DNA of 64,000 bases. Origin: an uncultured Draconibacterium sp. (GTDB taxonomy: Bacteria; Bacteroidota; Bacteroidia; Bacteroidales; Prolixibacteraceae). Under the pieces are notes generated by a model. It was not told the origin of the DNA. It did no database searches and saw nothing but the letters and a program-made list of their open reading frames with translations. Position numbers and translations under genes: made by a program. The stretch lies in NCBI RefSeq assembly GCF_963677575.1, contig NZ_OY782038.1, positions 620,001 to 684,000 on the forward strand, read 5' to 3'. Within the stretch, counting starts at the first letter, position 1; every line of letters starts with the position of its first letter. Shown in pieces: positions 32,534 through 42,937 of this stretch.

Positions 32534-34045
32534 ATGAAATTGAAATTTTTATGGGTGGCAGCAATAGCTTTTCTATTGTTTTCATGCCATCAAAACTCAC
32601 CCCATGACAGCGAAGCTGAACATGATCATGAACACGAGAAAATTCAATACACTGAATACAGCAACGATTTTGAATTGTTTGCAGAAGCCGACGCGATGGT
32701 AATCGGCGAGCACGCAAATATACTAGCACATTTTACTTTTCTCGAAAATTTCAAACCACTTGAATCAGGAAAAATAACCGCGAAACTTGTCGTGAATGGT
32801 AAAACAATAAGCCAAACGTTGAATGAACCGCTTCGGAAAGGCATTTACAGTCTTGAACTGGAACCAACAACCACAGGTGAAGGGAAGTTGTATTTTGATA
32901 TCGAAACCAAAGGTCAACGATTTGAAGTTATCGTTCATGATGTTGACGTCTTTGCCAACGATGAAGAACTCCATAACCATCACGACCACGGGGACGAACC
33001 ATCGGTAGTAAATGCTACCGTATTCACAAAAGAACAGTCGTGGAAGATTGATTTTGCAACTGCTTTGCCACAGGAACAAGAATTTGGTCCTGTCATTAAA
33101 ACAGTGGCAAAAATAGAACCTGCACGCGGCGAAGAAGAGATTATTGCTTCAAAAGCTTCTGGCTTGGTACTGTTCTCCAACAATAATTTGGTTGAAGGGA
33201 AACAAGTGGCCAATGGCGAAAAACTTTTTACAATTTCTTCCAGCGAAATGGCGGAGAACAATTTTGCCGTTCAACTGGCCGAAGCTAAAAGCAATTACGA
33301 AACCAGCAAAGCAAATTACGAGCGAAAATCAGAACTGGTAAAAGACCGCCTCGTATCAGAGCAGGAATTACTGAATGCAAAAAATGCATATGAAACCAGA
33401 AAAGTAGTTTATGAGAACCTTTCGAAGAACTTCAATGCATCCGGTCAAATGGTAAAAAGTAAAATGAGTGGTTTTGTGAAACAGATTTTCGTAAGCAACG
33501 GTCAATATGTGGTTGCCGGACAGCCTTTGGTGAGCATTACCCAAAACAATAAATTACTGCTTACCGCACAGGTTCAACAGAAATACCTTTCGTTGTTGCC
33601 GTCGATAAATACTGCCAACATTACTACCATGCATGATAGTAAAACATATACGCTAGAAGAGTTGAACGGCAAAATACTCTCATACGGGAAGTCGGCAAGC
33701 AGTGATTCCTACCTGTTTCCGGTAAGTCTTGAAATTGGGAATCATGCAGGATTTGCTCCGGGAACTTTCGTTGAAGTATTTCTGAAAACAATGACCAATT
33801 CAAAAGCCATTACAGTTCCAAACAGTGCTTTGTTGGAAGAACAGGGCATTTACTATGTTTTTATTCAGGTAACACCCGAAATGTTTGAAAAACGCGAGGT
33901 AAAAATTAGTGAAACCGATGGTTTACGTACCGAAGTAATTTCAGGATTAAGTGCCGATGAGCGAATTGTAACGCAGGGTGCCATGCAGGTAAAACTGGCA
34001 AAATCAACCGGAGCTTTAGATCCACATGCCGGTCATGTTCACTAA
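32534..34045 (+). CDS. RND periplasmic adaptor lipoprotein (CzcB/CusB-like) with His-rich N-terminus
   Basis: 503 aa. The lipoprotein signal ends in LLFSC, followed by a His-rich stretch (HDSEAEHDHEHEK) and an extra N-terminal domain of about 120 residues that is absent from E. coli CusB. The adaptor body follows, with lipoyl-type halves (ASGLVLFSNNNLVEGKQVAN; VKSKMSGFVKQIFVSNGQYV), a coiled-coil hairpin of moderate length and a beta-barrel. A second His patch (HNHHDHGDE) precedes the body. It pairs with the RND pump 12 bases downstream. Zn, Co or Ni are possible substrates, and copper cannot be excluded. Confidence 0.9.
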   Translation: MKLKFLWVAAIAFLLFSCHQNSPHDSEAEHDHEHEKIQYTEYSNDFELFAEADAMVIGEHANILAHFTFLENFKPLESGKITAKLVVNGKTISQTLNEPLRKGIYSLELEPTTTGEGKLYFDIETKGQRFEVIVHDVDVFANDEELHNHHDHGDEPSVVNATVFTKEQSWKIDFATALPQEQEFGPVIKTVAKIEPARGEEEIIASKASGLVLFSNNNLVEGKQVANGEKLFTISSSEMAENNFAVQLAEAKSNYETSKANYERKSELVKDRLVSEQELLNAKNAYETRKVVYENLSKNFNASGQMVKSKMSGFVKQIFVSNGQYVVAGQPLVSITQNNKLLLTAQVQQKYLSLLPSINTANITTMHDSKTYTLEELNGKILSYGKSASSDSYLFPVSLEIGNHAGFAPGTFVEVFLKTMTNSKAITVPNSALLEEQGIYYVFIQVTPEMFEKREVKISETDGLRTEVISGLSADERIVTQGAMQVKLAKSTGALDPHAGHVH

Positions 34046-34057
34046 AAGACAGACACT

Positions 34058-37000
34058 ATGATTAACAATATTATAAAGTTCTCGCTAAACAACAAATACC
34101 TTATTATTTTGTGCTCGGTGGTGCTGGTAGTGTTTGGAATATACACGGCAAAAAACATGGACATTGACGTGTTTCCCGACCTTACAGCGCCTACCGTAAT
34201 TGTAATGACCGATGCTCATGGAATGGCTCCTGAAGAAGTGGAGCGCCTGGTTACCTACCCCATTGAAACGGCAGTAAACGGTGCGATGGGCGTGCGACGC
34301 GTGCGCTCAACGTCAGGGCTTGGATTTTCATTTGTATGGGTCGATTTCGATTGGGGCACCGACGTTTACAAAGCACGCCAAGTAGTAAGTGAAAAACTAA
34401 TTACCGTGCAGGAAGCTATGCCCGACAATGTGGCTGAACCAATTCTTGCTCCTCAATCGAGTGTAATGGGCGAAATATTTTTTATGGGCCTGCAAGCCGA
34501 CACAACCGATCTGATGACTTTGCGTTCGATCGCCGAATGGGATATTCAGCCGGTAATTCTGGCAACAGGCGGTGTTTCGCAGGTTACCATTATTGGTGGC
34601 GATTATAAACAATACCAGGTGCTGGCCGATCCGTTAAAAATGAATTTTTACGGTGTTTCCATCAACGAGCTGGCCGATGCCTGCCGCGAAATGAGCCAGA
34701 ATTCAACAGGTAAAATCGTCCGCGAACATGGTAACGAATATGTAGTGCGTGGTGTAGCGCGTACTTCAAAACTTGAAGAACTGGGAAACACTTTTATAAA
34801 GACTGTAGATGGCAAACCGATTCGCGTAAACGATGTTGCCGAAGTAAAAATTGGCAGCGCCGTAAAAATGGGTTACGCTTCACACAATGCCAAAAAGTCG
34901 ATTATAATTTCGGTTTCGAAACAGCCCAAAACCAATACACTGGAGGTTACTGAAAACATCGAACAAAAGCTGGAAGCCATGAAAGCTACGCTGCCGCCCG
35001 ATGTAACTATAAATACTAAAATATTCCGTCAGGCCGATTTTATAGAAACCTCGGTTAATAACGTACAACGTGCTTTGCTCGAAGGTGCAGTGCTGGTTAT
35101 TATTATCCTGTTTTTGTTTTTAGGAAGTTTCAGAACAACAGTGATTTCATTGTTAGCGATTCCACTTTCGTTGCTCGGATCGGTAATTATATTGAACCTT
35201 TTTGGTCTCAACATCAACACCATGAGTTTGGGTGGAATGACCATCGCCATCGGTTCGCTGGTTGACGATGCCATTATCGACGTGGAGAATGTGTACAAAC
35301 GTCTCCGGCAGAATTTCCAGTTACCAAAAGGCGAACGGCAAAGTTCTTTCGCAGTGGTTTACGAAGCCTCAAAAGAAATCAGGGCTTCTATTTTAAATGC
35401 AACGCTAATCATCATTGTGGCTTTTATGCCGCTCTTCTTCCTTTCAGGAATGGAAGGCCGCATGCTGAAACCTCTTGGTGTGGCCTACATTGTTTCGCTA
35501 TTTATGTCGCTGATCGTTGCGATGACATTAACTCCGCTTCTTTCGAAGATGATGTTGTCGAGCGATAACTATTTATCGCGGAAATCAAAAGAAAGCTGGC
35601 TGGCACGAAGCCTCACTGTTGGCTATGAACGTTCGCTGATTTGGGTGCTGAAGCATAAAAAGGTAGTGGTATTCCCAATCCTTGGTTTGTTTGTGGTTTC
35701 GCTGTATATTTTCTCAGGTTTTGGACGTAGTTTCCTGCCCGAATTTAACGAAGGAGCATTAACGCTCTCGGTAATTACACAACCCGGCTCTTCATTGGAA
35801 GTTAGTGATCAACTTGGTAATCTTGTTGAAACCGAGATACTTTCCATTCCGGAAGTAAACAGCACCGCCCGACGTACCGGACGTGGCGAACTGGACACGC
35901 ACTCGCAAAGTACCAACAGTGCAGAAATCGATGTGAATTTTACGCTAAATGACCGCGAGTTGGAGACATTTTTACAGGACGTACGAAGCAAACTTTCCGG
36001 CGTTCCGGGAATTGCATTTACGGTTGGTCAGCCTTTGGGACACCGCATCGACCACATGCTTTCGGGAACCCGCGCCAACATTGCCATAAAACTGTTTGGC
36101 TCCGATTTAAACCGGATGTTTCAAATGGGTAACGAGATTAAATCAAGCATTGTAGATATTGATGGATTAGTAGACGTCAACGTTGAACAGCAGGTTGAAA
36201 TTCCGCAAATACAAATCCGTCCTAACCGCGATATGTTGGCCTTTTACGGCATTCCGATTCACGAATTCAACGAATTTGTTGATATCGCGCTTGGCGGTGA
36301 AAAAATGGCCGATATTTATGAAGGACAACAAACGTATGATTTGCTGCTTCGTTATAAAACCGATTACACCGATAAACTGGAAGGAATTAAAAATGCACTG
36401 ATCGATACTTACGACGGAAAAAAGATTCCATTAAACGAGGTAGCAGAAGTTGTTTCGGCCAGCGGCCCTAATTCCATCAGTCGCGAAAATGTAAAACGCA
36501 AACTGGTAATTTCTGCAAATGTTGCCGGTCGCGACCTGCACAGCGTGGTAGAAGAGATCAAACAAAGTGTAAACGAGAATATCGACTTACCTGAAGGCTA
36601 TCGCGTTGAATACGGCGGACAATTCGAAAGCGAAGAAAAAGCTTCGCGCATGTTGCTACTCACATCTATTGCAGCACTTTTTGTGATCTTCCTGCTTCTA
36701 TTCCAGGAATTCAAAAACTTTAAACTGGCAGGTATTATTTTGCTTAATCTACCGCTGGCATTGATCGGTGGAATTTTTGCCATCATGCTAACATCGGGAA
36801 TGTTGAGTATTCCGGCAATTATTGGTTTTATCACACTTTTTGGTATCGCTACCCGAAACGGAATTTTGTTGGTATCGCGTTACCAAAGTCTGGAGCAACA
36901 AGGCGAAAAACTCTACGAAACGCTGGTACATGGATCGAAAGACCGTTTATTACCTATTTTAATGACGGCGTTAACGGCTGCTCTGGCGCTAATTCCACTG

Positions 37001-37165
37001 GCAACAAAAGGCGATCTTCCGGGTAACGAAATACAAAGCCCTATGGCGCAGGTAATTTTGGGAGGTTTGCTCACATCAACCATCCTGAATATTTATGTAG
37101 TGCCTATCGTTTACTATGCCTTAAGCAAAAATGGAAACTCTAAAAAAGAAGAAAATGTCCACTAA
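34058..37165 (+). CDS. CzcA-family heavy-metal RND efflux pump
   Basis: 1035 aa, the normal length for this group. The N-terminus is MINNIIKFSLNNKYLIILCS, then MDIDVFPDLTAPTVIVMT. The proton-relay segment reads AIGSLVDDAIIDVENVYKRL, with a DD pair unlike the upstream CusA-type pump, so the two probably differ in substrate. The last residues (ENVH) and the stop lie within the left arm of a mobile palindromic repeat that separates this gene from its TolC-like partner. Confidence 0.93.
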   Translation: MINNIIKFSLNNKYLIILCSVVLVVFGIYTAKNMDIDVFPDLTAPTVIVMTDAHGMAPEEVERLVTYPIETAVNGAMGVRRVRSTSGLGFSFVWVDFDWGTDVYKARQVVSEKLITVQEAMPDNVAEPILAPQSSVMGEIFFMGLQADTTDLMTLRSIAEWDIQPVILATGGVSQVTIIGGDYKQYQVLADPLKMNFYGVSINELADACREMSQNSTGKIVREHGNEYVVRGVARTSKLEELGNTFIKTVDGKPIRVNDVAEVKIGSAVKMGYASHNAKKSIIISVSKQPKTNTLEVTENIEQKLEAMKATLPPDVTINTKIFRQADFIETSVNNVQRALLEGAVLVIIILFLFLGSFRTTVISLLAIPLSLLGSVIILNLFGLNINTMSLGGMTIAIGSLVDDAIIDVENVYKRLRQNFQLPKGERQSSFAVVYEASKEIRASILNATLIIIVAFMPLFFLSGMEGRMLKPLGVAYIVSLFMSLIVAMTLTPLLSKMMLSSDNYLSRKSKESWLARSLTVGYERSLIWVLKHKKVVVFPILGLFVVSLYIFSGFGRSFLPEFNEGALTLSVITQPGSSLEVSDQLGNLVETEILSIPEVNSTARRTGRGELDTHSQSTNSAEIDVNFTLNDRELETFLQDVRSKLSGVPGIAFTVGQPLGHRIDHMLSGTRANIAIKLFGSDLNRMFQMGNEIKSSIVDIDGLVDVNVEQQVEIPQIQIRPNRDMLAFYGIPIHEFNEFVDIALGGEKMADIYEGQQTYDLLLRYKTDYTDKLEGIKNALIDTYDGKKIPLNEVAEVVSASGPNSISRENVKRKLVISANVAGRDLHSVVEEIKQSVNENIDLPEGYRVEYGGQFESEEKASRMLLLTSIAALFVIFLLLFQEFKNFKLAGIILLNLPLALIGGIFAIMLTSGMLSIPAIIGFITLFGIATRNGILLVSRYQSLEQQGEKLYETLVHGSKDRLLPILMTALTAALALIPLATKGDLPGNEIQSPMAQVILGGLLTSTILNIYVVPIVYYALSKNGNSKKEENVH

Positions 37166-37291
37166 TTTCTCGAATTACACGAAAAAGATGAGAAGCAAAC
37201 TGCTAATGAAAAATCGGATATTTAATATGTACGGGAATACGTCTCAGAATACAACGAAGATGCAAATTCGTGAAGTCGGTGTAATTAGTGG
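37159..37291. repeat. MITE-like element with 25-bp imperfect terminal inverted repeats
   Basis: The left arm 37159-37183 begins CCACTAATT and ends CACGAA. The right arm 37267-37291 is its imperfect inverse, TTCGTG to AATTAGTGG. The interior is about 83 bases and has no gene. Words like ATTCGTGTAATTAGTGG are typical of dispersed non-coding repeats in Bacteroidota. The left arm supplies the last codons and stop of the RND pump gene. Confidence 0.68.
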
Positions 37292-37310
37292 ATTAAAAAA
37301 TGGGATTAAC

Positions 37311-38489
37311 ATGAAACAAGTAATACTCACAATTATATCGATTCTGGCTCTTAGTCAATTTGTGTCGGCACAAAACAGCATCGAAGCATTACTGACTGAA
37401 ATTGAGAATAACAACACCACGCTTTCGGCCATCAGAAAAACGGTTGACGCTGAAAAAATGGGCAATAAAACAGGTATTCAACTGCAAAATCCTGAAGTGG
37501 AATTTCACTATTTGTGGGGCGATCCGTCGGCAATTGGAACGCGTAAAGATTTCAGCGTTCAACAGTCGTTTGATTTTCCGTCGGCATATGCCTACCGCAA
37601 CCAAATTGCTGACATGAAAAATGAGCAGGTGGAACTGGAATACAAAAAACAGAAGATGGATATTTTTCTTCAAGTGCGGCTGATTTGTGCTAAACTCACC
37701 TATCAGAATGCGCTGAAAGCAGAATACCAAAAGCGACAGAAAAATGCCAACCAGATCGCAAAGTCGGTTGAAACAAAGCTGAATGCCGGAGAAGCCAATA
37801 TACTGGATCAGAACAAAGCAAAAGTTACGCTATTAAATACGGAAGCCGAACTTCGCCACATTGGAATTCAACGACAGACGCTATTACAGCAATTGGCAAC
37901 TCTAAACGGAGGAAATGCGGTTGATTTTGATGAGACGACTTTTCCAACTGTTCCTATCGATAACGATTTTGAAAAGTGGGCAGCACAAGCTGCAGCTAAC
38001 AATCCGCTACTAGCATGGTTAGAACAGGAAATTGCCATTTCAGATAAAAACACACAATTGCAAAAAGCGCAAAGCCTGCCAAAACTAAATGCGGGTTATA
38101 TGAGTGAAAAAGTAGTTGGCGAGAGTTTTCGAGGAGTTACAGTTGGTCTTTCAATACCATTATTCGAGAATAAGAACACCGTGAAATATGCGCAGTTGAA
38201 AAATGAAGCGGCCCAACATCGTGAGACTGATGAAAAGCTACGTTTTTACAACGAAATGAAAACCTTACATGCCAAGGCAATCGCAATTCAGCAAAACATA
38301 ACGCAATTTCGTGAGCAGCTATCGTTGCAAAGCGATCTTGAATTGTTGCGTAAAGCGCTGGACAAAGGCTCAATTTCATTAACCGAGTATTTATTTGAGC
38401 TGACAGTGTATTACGACAGCCTTGAAAAACTGCTTGATATGGAAAAGGAATTAAGCATTACCAAAGCGCAATTGTTGATTTACAGCTAA
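37311..38489 (+). CDS. TolC-family outer membrane efflux protein (CzcC-like)
   Basis: The start at 37311 (MKQVILTIISILALSQFVSA) gives a signal peptide and 392 aa. The frame extends to 37131 only through the repeat and the pump gene's end. OEP domain segments are present (LLTEIENNNTTLSAIRKTVD, LQNPEVEFHYLWGDP, and the second half from about 210). It is shorter than classical TolC, as usual for metal CzcC/CusC proteins. It forms a tripartite pump with the two genes before it. Confidence 0.9.
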   Translation: MKQVILTIISILALSQFVSAQNSIEALLTEIENNNTTLSAIRKTVDAEKMGNKTGIQLQNPEVEFHYLWGDPSAIGTRKDFSVQQSFDFPSAYAYRNQIADMKNEQVELEYKKQKMDIFLQVRLICAKLTYQNALKAEYQKRQKNANQIAKSVETKLNAGEANILDQNKAKVTLLNTEAELRHIGIQRQTLLQQLATLNGGNAVDFDETTFPTVPIDNDFEKWAAQAAANNPLLAWLEQEIAISDKNTQLQKAQSLPKLNAGYMSEKVVGESFRGVTVGLSIPLFENKNTVKYAQLKNEAAQHRETDEKLRFYNEMKTLHAKAIAIQQNITQFREQLSLQSDLELLRKALDKGSISLTEYLFELTVYYDSLEKLLDMEKELSITKAQLLIYS

Positions 38490-38542
38490 GGTGCTATTTA
38501 TGAATGATTTATATTTCAAAGAATACTAACATGTAACATTTG

Positions 38543-39658
38543 TTAAAATGTCCCGGGATCAAAAATTGTTCCCAGCAAAACTTTTCGGCTGGCACCGGTT
38601 ACCGAAGGTAAATTACCAGACAGATTATTTACTCTCCGCATAGCCAGCCATGCAAATGCAACAGCTTCAACCTGTTGGGGAGCAACCCCCAAATCTCCAG
38701 TAGTTGACACTTTTATGTTTGATAAACAGTTGCTAAGCCTGTTTAGCAATTGTTTATTAAACGCTCCTCCCCCGCAAGCATATACCGCATTTGTTTCGGG
38801 AGCATACTTTTTCACTGACTCAGAAACGCTAATTGCCGTTAATTCCAGTAAAGTAGCCTGAATATCTTCGTTTTTATATTCCTTAATTTTTTCGAGGTGA
38901 TTATTCAGCCAATTCATATTAAATAATTCGCGGCCGGTACTTTTGGGGGCTGGCAGCTTAAAATAGTTATCCTTCAGCATAGTATTCAGCAATTTCGGAA
39001 TTACCTTTCCTGATGTTGCCCATAAACCATCTTTGTCAAATTTTTCACCTTTAATGTATTGTATCCACGAATCCATCAAACAATTTGCAGGGCCGGTATC
39101 AAAACCTGTAACTTTACTGTCATCTTCTTCTGAAAGTATTGTAATATTTGCAATTCCCCCCAAATTTAATATTACCCGTTTTTCCTGCACATCGCTAAAA
39201 TATGCCTGGTGAAAAGCCGGTGCCAATGGAGCACCTTCGCCACCAAAAGCCATGTCCATACGCCGGAAATCCATAATTGTTTTAATCCCTGTTTTAGCAG
39301 CAAGAAGGTTACCATTGCCCAATTGAATAGTGAAAGGGAAACGGGAAACAGGAGCATGAAAAAAAGTTTGCCCATGACAGCCAATTGCTTCTACCTGTTC
39401 TAAAGCAACTCCTGTGTCTTTTAAAAGATTTTCTACCGCATCAGCATAACTTACAGCCAATTGATGATCAATTTCGCCAAGTTTCTGCAACGAACTTTGA
39501 TAGTTGTTTAATAACCGGTACATCTCCGTTTTTAAATCATTTGGGAAAGCCTGTGTGTAACTTTTAATGATTTGAATGCTACTATCTTCAAAAGTAACCA
39601 ACACTGTATCTATCCCATCCATACTGGTGCCGGACATTATTCCGATATAATATTTCAT
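38543..39658 (-). CDS. anmK: Anhydro-N-acetylmuramic acid kinase
   Basis: 371 aa, matching the family length. It phosphorylates and opens 1,6-anhydro-MurNAc during cell-wall recycling. Signature segments are GIMSGTSMDGIDTVLVTF, IGCHGQTFFHAP, GGEGAPLAPAFHQAYF, NLGGIANITIL, GFDTGPANCLMDSWIQ and ACGGGAFNKQLL. It stands alone between the metal operon and the SusCD pair, convergent with the TolC-like gene. Confidence 0.96.
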   Translation of the reverse strand: MKYYIGIMSGTSMDGIDTVLVTFEDSSIQIIKSYTQAFPNDLKTEMYRLLNNYQSSLQKLGEIDHQLAVSYADAVENLLKDTGVALEQVEAIGCHGQTFFHAPVSRFPFTIQLGNGNLLAAKTGIKTIMDFRRMDMAFGGEGAPLAPAFHQAYFSDVQEKRVILNLGGIANITILSEEDDSKVTGFDTGPANCLMDSWIQYIKGEKFDKDGLWATSGKVIPKLLNTMLKDNYFKLPAPKSTGRELFNMNWLNNHLEKIKEYKNEDIQATLLELTAISVSESVKKYAPETNAVYACGGGAFNKQLLNRLSNCLSNIKVSTTGDLGVAPQQVEAVAFAWLAMRRVNNLSGNLPSVTGASRKVLLGTIFDPGTF

Positions 39659-39977
39659 ACTTTCTATTTACGTTTGAAAATATAATTAATAAGAAAATTA
39701 CATATAATATGTCATACAAATATAAAATAATTATCTTTAAACCCGTTAGTGAAATAAAATACAAGAAACAAAAATATCATAATGATCTCAAAATACGACA
39801 TATAATACACAAAATACACCACATAGATACAATCCTATAATATTCTGTCTGTATTAACTGTATTTTAAGAATAAAATATTTTTTTCAAAAAAAGAAACAG
39901 AAAAGTTATAATATGTAATACAAATACTAACATTGACCAAGTCTTACGAGTCTTAACTTAAAAAAAAAGAGATTCTT
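39659..39977 (+). promoter_or_regulatory. Regulatory gap upstream of SusCD with a repeated 19-bp box
   Basis: About 320 AT-rich bases without a gene. A 19-bp box (ATAATATGTCATACAAATA, 39704-39722) recurs at 39908-39926 with one mismatch. The two copies are in the same orientation, 204 bp apart. Such repeated boxes are typical activator or repressor sites. No regulator gene lies next to this pair. Confidence 0.5.
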
Positions 39978-42923
39978 ATGAAAAAAATTTTCACTTTCAT
40001 TTTCTTTATCGCATTTTTTATAAATGCTTTTGCTCAGGAAAGAACGATTTCCGGAGTTGTAACATCCAGTATTGATGGCAGTTCCCTGCCGGGAGCCAAC
40101 ATCACTATTAAAGGAACCGTAAAAGGTACCATAAGCAACATTGATGGCGAGTACACAATCAAAGTTTCAGATGGAGATATTCTGGTTTATTCCTTTATCG
40201 GAATGAAATCGGAAGAGCGTACAGCCGGTAACGAATCGGTAATAAATGTTTCGTTGGCCACAGATGCCCTGGGACTGGACGAAGTGGTTGTAACAGGTAC
40301 CGGAACATTAACCAAAAAGAAACAACTGGGTAATGCTATTTCCACCATTCCGGCTGTCGATATCCAGGAATCAGGAGCTATTAGTGTTGGCAGTGCCTTA
40401 TCGGGGAAATTGGCCGGTGCACAAGTTATGCAAAACTCTGGAAATCCATCAGGCGGTATTTCAGTCCGGCTTCGCGGAGCAAGTACTGTGCTGGGAAGTT
40501 CCGATCCTTTATATATTATCGACGGGGTTGTTGTTAATAACGAATCAAGAGAATTGATAAACCTTGGAGGTTATACTCAAAACCGTTTAGTTGACATAGA
40601 ACCCCAGGATATAGAAAGGATTGAGGTAATAAAAGGTGCTGCTGCTGCTGCAATTTACGGATCGAGGGCAAGTAACGGTGTTGTTCAGATTTGGACAAAA
40701 AGAGGCAGCTCTGAAAAGCTTGATGTAAATTTCAACACGCAGGTTAGTATAAGCGAAGTGCGCAAAACATTGCCTTACAACAATGTAAACCTTGTTTGGG
40801 ATGGCGACCAGGCTGTTTCAACAAACCCTGACGGCACTCCGGTACAACGCTATGATTATCAGGATTTGATTTTCAGAACAGCCATAGGTACAAAAAATTA
40901 TATATCTGTTTCAAGGGCTAAAGGAGACACTAAATATTTCTTTTCCGCTTCGCACTTTGATAACGAAGGTGTGGTTGATAATACGAACTTTAAAAGAACT
41001 ACAGCCCGTTTAAGGGTAGACGATAAATTGTTTCCATGGATGGACATGAGCGTAGGAACAACTGTTTCGTACAACACCAGTAAAAACCAGTTTAATAACG
41101 AAGACTTTAACTATGGGCTGTTAACCAGTTTACTTTTTGCAGATAACACTGCTGATATGAGGCCCACCAACGGTGTTTATCCAAGTTATGGCTGGATAAC
41201 CAATATAAAAGAAGCAATTGACTTAGTTGATGCCCAGCAAATAAATAAACGCGTAATTACCGATTTTAAGTTGGCTATTCGTCCGTTTACCGGATTTTCG
41301 CTAGACTACACTTTTGGATATGATTACAGCAATTCAATAGGTAAATTGTATGTGCCGGTTGGCTTTAATACGACACCACAAGGCGTTTCGAGAAAAGAAA
41401 TGCTTGATGAAATTAAATTGAACAACGATTTAAACGCCCGCTACACCTTTAATATTTCTGATGATCTGGTTTCTACCACTTCGGCAGGTTATAGCTTGCA
41501 GTACGAAAAATTCCAGGTTCTTTCCTTGTCGGCCGAAAATATGATTCCGGCTGTTGAATCATCTAACGCTGGTACTGTTACCGGACGAAATGATTACACG
41601 GCCGAAAAATCAATCAGGGGCTATTATCTTCAACAAACTTTTGGTTTTAAAGACAAACTGTTTTTAACAGGTGCCCTCCGCGTTGATGAATCATCGGTAT
41701 TTGGGGATGACGAACGGCAACAGCTTTATCCCAAATTAAGTGGTTCGTATGTTATTTCAGACAATGCTTTCTGGAAAGACAGTAAAATAAGTGATGTAAT
41801 GAATACTTTCAAGTTTCGTTCATCGTGGGGACAGGCCGGTAATATGACAGCAATTGACGCTTACGACCGCTATACGAATTACAATACTGTTTCAATCAAC
41901 GGATCAACCGGGTTGATAAAACCGGGAACTCTAGGAAACAATACTGTAAAACCCGAAAAACAAACAGAGTTTGAGGTAGGTACTGATATGGAATTCCTGA
42001 AGGGCCGTATTGGTTTGGAAATGACTTATTATAAACAAGATATTGAAGACCTTTTACTTGCACGGACACTTTCGCCTTCTACCGGCGCTAATTACCGTGT
42101 AGAAAATGTTGGAACAATGACCAACAAAGGGTTTGAATTGATGTTAAAAGCCGGAATAATCCGCAAGAAAGATTTAAGCTGGGATGTAACCGCCACTTTT
42201 AGCACCAATAAAAATGAGGTAAATGGTATTGAAGGAGATATTATTACTTATGCCTGGGGAGAATCGGCCGCTAAAAACGGCTATCCTTTAGGAGTGTTTT
42301 ATGGTTATTATTACGCCCGGAATGCAGATGGTAGCTTGTTGCTAACACCTGACGGGTTGCCGCAACGCGAAAAAGGACATTATGAAAATTACCAACCGGT
42401 TGCCGAACGAACTGAAAGCGGGCAGCCAACCGGAGAAAACCTGAAAAAAGTTATCGGAGACCCGAATCCTGATTATATAGCCTCTTTAATTAATGAGCTG
42501 CATTATAAAAAATGGTCGCTGCGCCTTCAATTCGATGCAGTGCAGGGCTACGATGTTATAAGCTGGGACAAACGTATTTTAAACCGTTTTCCCGGAGGAG
42601 ACGGGGCAGCCAAAGAATTGTCAGGTGAACGCCCAAAAGGTTGGGGAGCTGCAGAATATAGTATTTACGACTCGTTTATCGAAGACGGATCATTTATCAA
42701 ATTAAGAGAACTCTCCTTGGGGTATCTGATCAATCCCAATGTCGATTGGTGCAAATCAATCCGATTAAGCCTTACCGGCCGAAATTTATTTTCTATCGAC
42801 AATTATTACGGAATGGACCCTGAAGTTAACAGAGAAGGTCAGTCAAATGTGGTTAGAGGAAACGATATGGCCAGTACTCCAATTCCGAGAATGATAATTT
42901 TTGGTGTAAACGTTAACTTTTAA
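39978..42923 (+). CDS. SusC/RagA-family TonB-linked outer membrane protein
   Basis: 981-aa TonB-dependent transporter without an STN domain. The signal peptide ends at NAFAQ. A carboxypeptidase-D-like domain (RTISGVVTSSIDGSSLPGAN), a TonB-box-like LDEVVVTGTG, a plug (SVRLRGASTVLGSSDPLYII; GAAAAAIYGSRASNGVVQI) and a barrel of about 760 residues follow. The SusD partner is 14 bases downstream. No glycoside hydrolase or peptidase gene is attached, so the cargo is unknown. Confidence 0.95.
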   Translation: MKKIFTFIFFIAFFINAFAQERTISGVVTSSIDGSSLPGANITIKGTVKGTISNIDGEYTIKVSDGDILVYSFIGMKSEERTAGNESVINVSLATDALGLDEVVVTGTGTLTKKKQLGNAISTIPAVDIQESGAISVGSALSGKLAGAQVMQNSGNPSGGISVRLRGASTVLGSSDPLYIIDGVVVNNESRELINLGGYTQNRLVDIEPQDIERIEVIKGAAAAAIYGSRASNGVVQIWTKRGSSEKLDVNFNTQVSISEVRKTLPYNNVNLVWDGDQAVSTNPDGTPVQRYDYQDLIFRTAIGTKNYISVSRAKGDTKYFFSASHFDNEGVVDNTNFKRTTARLRVDDKLFPWMDMSVGTTVSYNTSKNQFNNEDFNYGLLTSLLFADNTADMRPTNGVYPSYGWITNIKEAIDLVDAQQINKRVITDFKLAIRPFTGFSLDYTFGYDYSNSIGKLYVPVGFNTTPQGVSRKEMLDEIKLNNDLNARYTFNISDDLVSTTSAGYSLQYEKFQVLSLSAENMIPAVESSNAGTVTGRNDYTAEKSIRGYYLQQTFGFKDKLFLTGALRVDESSVFGDDERQQLYPKLSGSYVISDNAFWKDSKISDVMNTFKFRSSWGQAGNMTAIDAYDRYTNYNTVSINGSTGLIKPGTLGNNTVKPEKQTEFEVGTDMEFLKGRIGLEMTYYKQDIEDLLLARTLSPSTGANYRVENVGTMTNKGFELMLKAGIIRKKDLSWDVTATFSTNKNEVNGIEGDIITYAWGESAAKNGYPLGVFYGYYYARNADGSLLLTPDGLPQREKGHYENYQPVAERTESGQPTGENLKKVIGDPNPDYIASLINELHYKKWSLRLQFDAVQGYDVISWDKRILNRFPGGDGAAKELSGERPKGWGAAEYSIYDSFIEDGSFIKLRELSLGYLINPNVDWCKSIRLSLTGRNLFSIDNYYGMDPEVNREGQSNVVRGNDMASTPIPRMIIFGVNVNF

Positions 42924-42937
42924 AATCCTGAGAAATC

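Noticed and set aside
37131..37310. N-terminal extension of the CzcC-like gene
   Set aside because: It is the translated MITE-like repeat and pump end. The signal peptide begins at 37311.
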